A stretch of DNA of 5,265 bases from Thermomicrobiaceae bacterium (GTDB lineage Bacteria; Chloroflexota; Chloroflexia; Thermomicrobiales; Thermomicrobiaceae). The position numbers and the translations under genes were made by a program. The DNA lies in the NCBI GenBank assembly GCA_025966355.1, contig JAICWZ010000161.1, forward strand, positions 1 to 5,265. Reading direction: 5' to 3'. The notes beneath the pieces are model-generated. The model was not told where the DNA came from and made no database searches. It was given only the letters and a program-made list of their open reading frames with translations. Below are positions 1-4,866 of this stretch, one piece after another (the first letter of the stretch is position 1; every line of letters starts with the position of its first letter).

Positions 1-1019
1 CCGCCGATGACAAGGGCAACGCCTTCGCTACGATCACTGCGATCGCGGCGCTCAACGCGGCGCAGGGCGGACCGAAGATCAATGTAAAATTCTTCTTCGA
101 GGGCGAAGAGGAGATCGGCAGCCCGAGCCTGCCAACGTTCGTCCACGAGCAGCGCGAACGGCTCGCCTGCGACTTCGTTATCTCAGCCGACGGCGATATG
201 TTCGGCCCCGACACGCCCTCGCTGACCCTTTCGAGCAAGGGCCTGGCGGGTTGCCAGATCAACCTGCGCACGGCCGATACCGACATGCACTCCGGCATGT
301 ACGGCGCGGCCATGCCGAACGCGGTTCAGCATCTGGTCCAGCTGGCGGCGACCTTCCACGACGCCGATAATCGCGTCGCCATCGACGGCTTCTACGATAA
401 GGTGCCGGAACTGACGATTCAGGATCGCGCCGATATCGCCGAAGTGCCATTCAACGAGGAGGCCTATCGCTCCTCGGTCAATGCTCCGGCGCTCTGGGGC
501 GAGAAGGGCTATTCGCCGCTCGAGCGCGCCTGGATGCGGCCGACGCTCGATATGAACGGCATCTGGGGTGGCTTCCAGGGGGCCGGGAACAAGACGGTGA
601 CGCCTTGCGAGGCGCACCTGAAGATCACCTGTCGCCTGGTGCCGGATCAGGATCCGAACGAAATCCTCGACCTGATCGAACAGCATGTTCAGAAGCACTG
701 CCCGCCGAGCGCGACGGTCGAGGTGGTGCGCTCACCTGGCTCATCGCACCCGTTCGCGGTGAGTAAGGAGAACCCGGCGCTGCAATCTGCCGCCGAGGTG
801 CTCGGTGATCTGTATGATCGCGACCCGCTCTATGTGCGCACCGGCGGCACCGTGCCGGTCGCCGAAATCTTCCAGCAGGAACTTGGTTCCGACATGATCT
901 TCTATGCGTTCGGCATGCCGGATTCCCGAGTCCACGCGCCGAACGAATCGCTGCCGGTCAGCGCCTTCAAGATGGCGCGCCGGGCGTACTGCGCCTATCT
1001 GAACGCGCTGGTGAAGTAG
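1..1019 (+). CDS. M20 family metallopeptidase (dipeptidase-like), 5'-truncated by window edge
   Basis: This is a zinc-dependent M20-clan hydrolase, most likely a cytosolic dipeptidase or aminoacyl-amide hydrolase. The frame is open from the left edge (first full codon at base 3) to TAG at 1017-1019, giving 338 visible residues. Homologues are about 450-470 aa, so roughly 110-130 N-terminal residues, including the first metal His, lie outside. Visible motifs, numbered from the first full codon: ADDKG (bridging metal Asp 2), EGEEEIGS (catalytic Glu 36, metal Glu 37), SADGD (metal Asp 63), the lid/dimerisation motif MHSGMYG (His 96), CRLVPDQDP (substrate-side Arg), RTGGT and DSRVHAPNE (metal His 311). 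All expected active-site residues in the visible part are present, so it should be active. The motif spacing resembles the carnosinase/CNDP2-like branch more than ArgE or DapE, but the substrate cannot be read from sequence. No downstream co-directional gene is closer than 310 bp. Confidence 0.93.
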   Translation, partial: ADDKGNAFATITAIAALNAAQGGPKINVKFFFEGEEEIGSPSLPTFVHEQRERLACDFVISADGDMFGPDTPSLTLSSKGLAGCQINLRTADTDMHSGMYGAAMPNAVQHLVQLAATFHDADNRVAIDGFYDKVPELTIQDRADIAEVPFNEEAYRSSVNAPALWGEKGYSPLERAWMRPTLDMNGIWGGFQGAGNKTVTPCEAHLKITCRLVPDQDPNEILDLIEQHVQKHCPPSATVEVVRSPGSSHPFAVSKENPALQSAAEVLGDLYDRDPLYVRTGGTVPVAEIFQQELGSDMIFYAFGMPDSRVHAPNESLPVSAFKMARRAYCAYLNALVK

Positions 1020-1108
1020 AAGCGCGGGGTCGGACGTTGGGCGTGACCGATGAACGTTGGTGGCGCCCGACCACCGCCCGGCCATAAATGGACCGGGCTC
1101 AGTCCACA

Positions 1109-1126
1109 AGCCTCATGAATGAGGCT
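1109..1126. other. Small hairpin in the element core
   Basis: AGCCTCAT (1109-1116) is followed after GA by its exact reverse complement ATGAGGCT (1119-1126). As RNA it would form a 7-bp stem with a TGAA tetraloop. It starts three bases inside the left arm of the palindromic element, so it would stack inside the long stem of a folded transcript. No T-tract follows it, so it is not a terminator. Confidence 0.5.
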
Positions 1127-1192
1127 GAGACGGCAGATCTCCATCCAGGATAGGCGAGAGCAGGTCGCGAACGTACGTACTGAGTCGTTCCT

Positions 1193-1212
1193 AGCCCCGT
1201 TTACGGGGCTTT
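1193..1212 (+). terminator. Weak Rho-independent terminator-like hairpin in the element core
   Basis: AGCCCCG (1193-1199), loop TTTA, then CGGGGCT (1204-1210) gives a GC-rich 7-bp stem whose last base begins a TTT run (1210-1212). It lies about 175 bp after the peptidase stop and inside the palindromic element. The T-run is very short, so intrinsic termination would be weak. It may end peptidase transcripts, or simply be a structural part of the element. Confidence 0.35.
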
Positions 1213-1329
1213 CGGACTGAGCCCGGTCCATTCATGGCCGGGCGGACGGCGGGCGAGCGAACGCTCATCGGTCATGACCAAACGTTTGCCGGACAGCTTC
1301 CACAACGATTGGAAAGCCATGAATCATCG

Positions 1330-2526
1330 ATGACCGGCCTCTCGGTCGAGACCGCGATTATCGTCGCGCTGTTGGCCGTCGTGACGGTCGCACTCTTCGT
1401 GCGACGGATCAACCTGCCGTACACCATTGCCCTGGTGGTGATGGGGCTGGCGCTCAGTATGGTGCCGTCGTTCCCGACCTTCGACCTGACGCGCGAGGTG
1501 ATTCTGCTCGTCTTCCTGCCGCCGTTGCTCTTCGAGGCGAGCTTCAATCTCGATTTCGACTCGATTATGGAAAACGTGACGGCGATCTTGCTGCTGGCCG
1601 TGCCGGGGGTCGTGCTCGGCGCGTTTCTGATCGCCGCCATCCTGAACGTCAGCCTCGATCGCTCATTCGAGTCGATGCTCGTCTTCGGCGCACTGATCGC
1701 CGCGACCGATCCGATCTCGGTACTGGCGATCTTCGGCAAGCTCGGCTCGCCCCGGCGGCTGGCGACGATTGTCGAGGGCGAAAGCCTGTTCAATGACGGC
1801 GTCGCTATCGTACTCTTCGGCGTTGTCCTGACGAGCGCGACCGGCGGCTCGACGAGCCTGCTTCATGGGCTGTTCGAATTTGTGAAAGTCGCGATCGGCG
1901 GCGGTCTGGTTGGCATGGTGATCGCCTGGCTGGCGACGATGGTGCTGCGTCGGGTTGACGATCATCTCATCGAGATCACGATCACGACGATCGTCGCCTT
2001 CGGCAGCTTCGTGGCCGGTGAGCAACTGCATGTGAGCGGCGTCATCGCGGTGGTAATCGCAGGGCTGGCGCTCGGACGGCTGCGCGACACCGTGATGTCG
2101 ACCACAACACGCATCACGCTCGACGCCTTCTGGGAGTACGTCGCCTTTCTCGGTAACTCAATGATCTTCCTGCTGATGGGCATGCGCATCGCCGCGCCGA
2201 AGCTGCTTGATAATTTGGGCGCCCTGGCGCTGGTGATGCTGGCCGTGCTGGTCAGTCGATCGGTCATCGTGGTGCTGGTGAACGTCGCGCTACGACCGCT
2301 CTACCGGCAGTTGCCCTGGCGCTGGACGCCGGTTATCGCCTGGGGCGGCCTGCGAGGCGCCGTGGCGCTGGCGCTGGCACTCAGCCTGCCTGAAACACTG
2401 CCCGCCCGCGAGTGGATTCAGCTCATGACCTTCGGCGTCGTCCTCGTCACCATCCTCGTCCAGGGGCTTACCATGCAGCCGCTGCTCCAATGGCTCGGCC
2501 TGGAACGCGCGGCCAAGAAGATCTGA
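1330..2526 (+). CDS. NhaP/CPA1-type cation/proton antiporter
   Basis: This inner-membrane secondary transporter exchanges cytoplasmic Na+ (or K+/Li+) for external H+ in pH and salt homeostasis. The protein is 398 aa and almost entirely hydrophobic, with about 12-13 predicted membrane segments, matching short NhaP proteins with no long cytoplasmic tail. Diagnostic motifs: FLPPLLFEA (62-70), ATDP (125-128, ion-binding Asp 127), EGESLFNDG (149-157, with Glu 151, Asn 155 and Asp 156) and GGLRGAV (339-345, Arg 342). The Asn-Asp pair marks the CPA1 type and suggests electroneutral exchange. An in-frame ATG at 1234 would add 32 polar residues, but it lies inside the palindromic repeat. I therefore chose ATG 1330, where the hydrophobic N-terminus begins. 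A GGAAAG at 1311-1316 sits 13 nt before this start, a rather long spacing. The gene stands alone and converges on the MFS gene. Cation preference cannot be told from sequence. Confidence 0.93.
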   Translation: MTGLSVETAIIVALLAVVTVALFVRRINLPYTIALVVMGLALSMVPSFPTFDLTREVILLVFLPPLLFEASFNLDFDSIMENVTAILLLAVPGVVLGAFLIAAILNVSLDRSFESMLVFGALIAATDPISVLAIFGKLGSPRRLATIVEGESLFNDGVAIVLFGVVLTSATGGSTSLLHGLFEFVKVAIGGGLVGMVIAWLATMVLRRVDDHLIEITITTIVAFGSFVAGEQLHVSGVIAVVIAGLALGRLRDTVMSTTTRITLDAFWEYVAFLGNSMIFLLMGMRIAAPKLLDNLGALALVMLAVLVSRSVIVVLVNVALRPLYRQLPWRWTPVIAWGGLRGAVALALALSLPETLPAREWIQLMTFGVVLVTILVQGLTMQPLLQWLGLERAAKKI

Positions 2527-2529
2527 TGC

Positions 2530-2600
2530 CTCGCGCAGAGACGCGGAGACGCAGAGATTTTATAAATTAAGAACTCTGCGTCTCTGCGTCTCTGCGCGAG
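2530..2600. repeat. 27-bp inverted repeat of CTCTGCGT octamers between convergent genes
   Basis: The left arm 2530-2556 and right arm 2574-2600 are reverse complements except for one position, which would be a G-U pair in RNA. The loop is an AT-rich 17 nt (2557-2573). The right arm is three head-to-tail octamers, CTCTGCGT, CTCTGCGT and CTCTGCGC, then GAG. It begins 3 bp after the antiporter stop and ends 15 bp before the MFS stop. As RNA it is a very stable hairpin from either strand and could stop or protect both convergent transcripts. Neither side has a T-tract, so it is not a canonical intrinsic terminator. From memory, similar CTCTGCGTCTCTGCG palindromes occur between genes in many environmental bacteria. 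When translated they give spurious peptides with ETQRRR, as the minus strand does here. Confidence 0.85.
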
Positions 2601-2615
2601 AAACTCGTCCTCTCC

Positions 2616-3905
2616 CTACCCCGCAGCCCGCCTCGCCCGCGCCGGCATCTCGGGCTTGCGCGCGAGGACGAAGAAGACTGAGCCGAGCGCGGCGAGGACG
2701 GCGAGGACGGTGAAACCGAGGCGATAGCTGCCGAGCTGATCGTCCATTACTCCGGCGAAGACCGGACCGCCGATCATGCCCCACATAACGATCATGTTCG
2801 AGAAGCCGACGATCTTGCCGAACGAGGCGCGGCCGAAGTAGTCCGCGCGCATCGGCTGCATCAGCACCCCGCGCGTGCCGTGGGCCATTCCCTGCATAAC
2901 GGCGAAGAGGATGACCGGCAGCAACGAATGTGCCCAGGCAAGCATGAGAAGCGCGCTGGCGTGGCCGAACATCGCCAGCGACGCGACGATCCGTTTGCTG
3001 AAATGATCGCCCAGATAGCCGCCGAGCAGCGTTCCGGCCATCATCGTGCCGGTCAGGAGCGAGACGATGGCTGCCGCGGCGCTGAGCGAAAAGCCGAGCC
3101 CTTCGGTTAGATGCGGGATGAGATGCACCGTCAACGCCGAGACGACGAGCATCGCCGTGCCATGACCGAGCGAGATGAACCAGAAGGCGGGTGTGTGCAA
3201 CGCCTCGCGTGGGGTGAAATCAGCTTCGCCCGCCGGCAGTGCGACGCTCGCGACCGCTGGTTGCAGTTCGTCCTCCGGCTTGGCGCCATCCGGTCGGAAA
3301 CCGTACGCCTCCGGGCTGTGCCGAATGGCACGCGCTAGCGGCAGCCCGGCGGCGATGAACAGCAAGCCCGAGCCGAAGGCGATCGTGCGCCAGCCGAAGC
3401 CGGTGAGCGACCAGGCGACGAGCGGCACGGCCAGCCCGCCGATCCCCATGCCGAGTTGCACCATCCCCATGGCGGTCGAGCGTTTGCGCGCGAACCAGTT
3501 GACGACGCTGTGCGCCACCGAGAAGAAGCCGGCGAAATTGGCGCCGAGCGAGATGACGAAGACACTCAGATAGAACATCGGCAGCGAATGGACCCGGCTG
3601 AAGAGGATGAAACCGGCACCAAGGAAGAGAATTCCGCCCTGAATGACGCGGCGCGGGCCAAAGCGATCGAGCAGCCAGCCCTGCAACGGGCCGAGCAGCC
3701 CATTCTGGGCCGGCTGGAGCGAGTAGGCGAGCGAAAAGGTCGTTTTGCTCCAGCCAAACTGCGGCTGCAACAGCACGACATAGGCGCCATATGCCTGCGA
3801 AAAGAGTCCAGCGACTAACGCCTGGATCAGCGCCCCACCGGCGACAATCCACCAGCCGTAGAAGACGGACCGCGCTCGCTGGCGCACGAGCGGTACGGTG
3901 ATCAC
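2616..3905 (-). CDS. MFS transporter, monocarboxylate-porter-like
   Basis: This 12-helix inner-membrane carrier of the major facilitator superfamily is probably proton-coupled and moves an organic anion. From GTG 3905 it is 429 aa, the usual length. The first helix begins with FYGWWIVAGG (15-24), an N-terminus typical of the monocarboxylate/oxalate-formate porter group. The loop 2-3 signature G-W-L-L-D-R-F-G-P-R-R is at 76-86. NWFARKRSTAMGM (136-148) precedes helix 5, a polar central loop spans about 195-240, and the second-half copy GGYLGDHFSKR is at 295-305. The reading frame continues upstream to ATG 3986 (456 aa) and ATG 4040 (474 aa). The extra residues are polar and Arg-rich and have no ribosome site, whereas AGGGGA lies 9 nt before GTG 3905. 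The gene is divergent from the small membrane-protein gene. Substrate is unknown. Confidence 0.88.
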   Translation of the reverse strand: MITVPLVRQRARSVFYGWWIVAGGALIQALVAGLFSQAYGAYVVLLQPQFGWSKTTFSLAYSLQPAQNGLLGPLQGWLLDRFGPRRVIQGGILFLGAGFILFSRVHSLPMFYLSVFVISLGANFAGFFSVAHSVVNWFARKRSTAMGMVQLGMGIGGLAVPLVAWSLTGFGWRTIAFGSGLLFIAAGLPLARAIRHSPEAYGFRPDGAKPEDELQPAVASVALPAGEADFTPREALHTPAFWFISLGHGTAMLVVSALTVHLIPHLTEGLGFSLSAAAAIVSLLTGTMMAGTLLGGYLGDHFSKRIVASLAMFGHASALLMLAWAHSLLPVILFAVMQGMAHGTRGVLMQPMRADYFGRASFGKIVGFSNMIVMWGMIGGPVFAGVMDDQLGSYRLGFTVLAVLAALGSVFFVLARKPEMPARARRAAG

Positions 3906-3914
3906 CTGAGACTG

Positions 3915-3920
3915 TCCCCT
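3915..3920 (-). promoter_or_regulatory. Ribosome binding site supporting the GTG start of the MFS gene
   Basis: On the minus strand this reads AGGGGA, 9 nt before GTG 3905. A second purine run, AGGAGA, lies about 20 nt before the same start. The two upstream ATG candidates (3986, 4040) have no comparable site, which decides the start in favour of GTG. Confidence 0.45.
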
Positions 3921-4146
3921 GTCTCCTGCCGCGGTCCCATCAATGGTCGCGCCAAAGCTCACGGATCGCGAAACGCGCTCTACCATAACACGGACAGGGG
4001 ATGCGCGCCGTATGCAACGCCGTTTTGCACGGGGCCGCATCGGAGTACCGTGGTTTCCACCCCAAGTATCAATAGGCTAGGGCCATGGGCGTTTGTCACG
4101 CGTGGTGAAGTACCTTCAACCCGAAGCGATCCGGGACTGGAAGTAG

Positions 4147-4175
4147 CTGGAAAACCGCGTGCAATCGCGCAAAAT
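4147..4175 (+). promoter_or_regulatory. Weak sigma-70-like promoter candidate for the small membrane-protein gene
   Basis: CTGGAA (4147-4152; 3 of 6 match to TTGACA) and CAAAAT (4170-4175; 4 of 6 match to TATAAT) are separated by exactly 17 nt. Transcription would begin near 4182, leaving a leader of about 30 nt that contains the ribosome site. The spacing and position are good but the boxes are poor. Confidence 0.2.
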
Positions 4176-4193
4176 AGGAGCGTTACGTCAGGC

Positions 4194-4207
4194 GGAAGGG
4201 AGAAGGG
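4194..4207 (+). promoter_or_regulatory. Strong purine-rich ribosome binding site before ATG 4212
   Basis: GGAAGGGAGAAGGG ends 4 nt before ATG 4212, and its GGGAG core is 9 nt away. This fixes the start of the small membrane protein and argues against the in-frame GTG at 4050, which would add 54 polar residues running straight through this site. Confidence 0.6.
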
Positions 4208-4211
4208 TTAC

Positions 4212-4562
4212 ATGAGCAACATTCGGATCGACACGATACTCATGGTCGTTCTCTTCGTGGTCACCTCGGGCTTCGCGATGGCGCAGATCTTCGAGCAGCT
4301 CAAGCGTCCGTATCTCATCACATTTTCCGGCAGCCGTATGCGGCTCGTGACCGCGCACCTGGCCGTCTGGAGCATGGCGATTCTGGTCAGCCTCGGCTTC
4401 GGCGGCATTCTGTTCGTCGTGCTGCCGGGCTATGCGGCGCTGCCGATCTTCTTCGCCTTCGAGGCGATTGTGCTCGATCTCTGCACGCAGCGCGTTCAGT
4501 ACGAGCGGCTGCCGGAGTTGGAGCTGAGCCCGGTTCGGCGGAACGTGAGCGGCGCCTTCTAA
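4212..4562 (+). CDS. Small integral membrane protein of unknown function
   Basis: I do not recognise this 116-aa protein. It has three likely membrane helices: about residues 6-27 (IDTILMVVLF...), 47-71 (ending in GGILFVVLPGY) and 74-91 (ALPIFFAFEAIVLDL). A basic cytoplasm-like loop with KRPYLITFSGSRMR (31-44) lies between the first two. The C-terminal tail of about 25 residues is charged and soluble. There is no cleavable signal peptide with a clear cut site, no Cys pair and no known enzyme motif. The start is set by a strong ribosome site ending 4 nt upstream. The gene is monocistronic as seen: divergent from the MFS carrier, and its TAA stop is one base from the stop of the opposing YdhR-like gene. 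Coding is supported by codon style, the ribosome site and a coherent hydrophobic pattern. Neighbours give no clear functional hint. Confidence 0.78.
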   Translation: MSNIRIDTILMVVLFVVTSGFAMAQIFEQLKRPYLITFSGSRMRLVTAHLAVWSMAILVSLGFGGILFVVLPGYAALPIFFAFEAIVLDLCTQRVQYERLPELELSPVRRNVSGAF

Positions 4563-4563
4563 C

Positions 4564-4866
4564 TCAGATCGAGACCGGCTGATTCGTAATCACATCCGTA
4601 ATGTCGGCGAAATGCACCTCGGGTCGAGCACCAAACACCTGCTCGGCCCGAGTTTTCCATTCGTCGCTATAGATGCTCTCAGCGCGTTCACGCGATTCCC
4701 AGACGTAGGCGCCACCCGCTTCGCGGCGCTCCGGCGCCACCCAGTAGAGCTTCTGCCGCAACCCATCCAGCCCGACATAGAAATCGCGCCGCGAGCGTGA
4801 AGTCGCCGCGAACTGCTCCGGGTCGAAATCGTCGCCATAACGGAACGTCACAATCGCCAGTATCAT
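4564..4866 (-). CDS. YdhR-like dimeric alpha/beta-barrel protein (putative monooxygenase family)
   Basis: This small cytosolic protein of 100 aa resembles the YdhR/antibiotic-biosynthesis-monooxygenase-like group of the dimeric alpha+beta barrel superfamily. The pattern is a short first strand (ILAIVTFRY, 2-10), a helix around 16-30, and then GLRQKLYWVAPERREAGGAYVWESRERAESIYSDEW in pieces: GLRQKLYWV (35-43), GGAYVWESRERAE (51-63) and YSDEW (66-70). A final strand, EVHFADITDVI, is at 83-93. GG-x-Y-x-W-E-S-R followed by a Y-S-D-x-W helix is characteristic of this group. Members have been called monooxygenases by fold, but many have no proven reaction, and no catalytic residue can be assigned here. 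The start codon overlaps the acetyltransferase stop as ATGA, and GGGAGG lies 6 nt upstream, so the two are translationally coupled. Confidence 0.82.
   Translation of the reverse strand: MILAIVTFRYGDDFDPEQFAATSRSRRDFYVGLDGLRQKLYWVAPERREAGGAYVWESRERAESIYSDEWKTRAEQVFGARPEVHFADITDVITNQPVSI

Larger units (their letters stand above)
1035..1284. repeat. 250-bp palindromic element with 71-bp inverted arms (MITE/BIME-like)
   Basis: The left arm (1035-1105) and right arm (1214-1284) are inverted copies around a 108-nt core. The inner 32 bases (1074-1105 against 1214-1245) match at 31 of 32 positions. The outer parts are diverged but alignable with small gaps, including a perfect 10-mer, TGACCGATGA at 1044-1053 against its complement at 1265-1274. 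Each inner arm is itself an imperfect palindrome: GCCCGG-CCAT / ATGG-CCGGGC with a 2-nt loop and one bulged base, at 1076-1098 and 1221-1243. Hairpin ends in inverted orientation and no coding capacity fit a non-autonomous mobile element (MITE) or a BIME-like pair of REP units. No clear target-site duplication was seen. A structured leader RNA of the antiporter gene is the alternative. Confidence 0.7.
1020..1329. other. Gene-free region between peptidase and antiporter, filled by a palindromic element
   Basis: These 310 bases hold no credible gene. Almost all of the stretch (1035-1284) is one inverted-repeat element, described separately with its internal hairpins. Only about 15 bases after the peptidase stop and about 45 bases before the antiporter start lie outside it. 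No convincing sigma-70 promoter was found in the last 45 bases, so the antiporter promoter is either inside the element or not recognisable by eye. Confidence 0.7.
3906..4211. other. Divergent intergenic region between MFS and small membrane-protein genes
   Basis: These 306 bases separate two divergent genes and must hold both promoters. The leftmost part may instead be MFS coding sequence if an upstream ATG is used. Visible signals are a 9-bp inverted pair, TCCCCTGTC at 3915-3923 and GACAGGGGA at 3993-4001, and a weak plus-strand promoter candidate at 4147-4175. There is also a minus-strand TGTTATGGT at 3983-3991 that could be an extended -10 without a good -35. No RNA gene or further ORF with support was seen. 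Confidence 0.5.

Noticed and set aside
183..698. Long minus-strand reading frame (171 codons) opposite the M20 peptidase
   Set aside because: It is an Arg/Ala/Gly-rich antisense shadow of a well-supported gene whose active-site motifs are in the plus frame; this is common in GC-rich DNA.
1035..1284. T-box or another standard riboswitch upstream of the antiporter
   Set aside because: No T-box antiterminator motif or other conserved riboswitch core could be recognised, and the symmetric nested arms look more like a mobile repeat.
1234..1329. Upstream ATG that would extend the antiporter by 32 residues
   Set aside because: It lies in the right arm of the palindromic element, has no ribosome site and adds polar sequence before a hydrophobic N-terminus that starts cleanly at ATG 1330.
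2680..2710. Short direct repeat of GCGAGGACG units
   Set aside because: It lies inside the MFS gene and encodes a plausible Val-Leu-Ala helix; two short copies in GC-rich coding DNA are not notable.
2560..2784. Small minus-strand frame ending in an ETQRRR-type peptide
   Set aside because: Its C-terminus is just the translated octamer repeat at 2530-2600 and the rest is an MFS shadow; such peptides are known annotation artefacts.
3220..3852. Minus-strand 210-codon frame inside the MFS gene
   Set aside because: It is an out-of-frame overlap with the MFS coding sequence, rich in Arg and Ala and without membrane segments or motifs.
4050..4211. GTG start giving a 170-aa version of the small membrane protein
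   Set aside because: The added 54 residues are polar and non-conserved in style, and the frame would run through the strong ribosome site just before ATG 4212.
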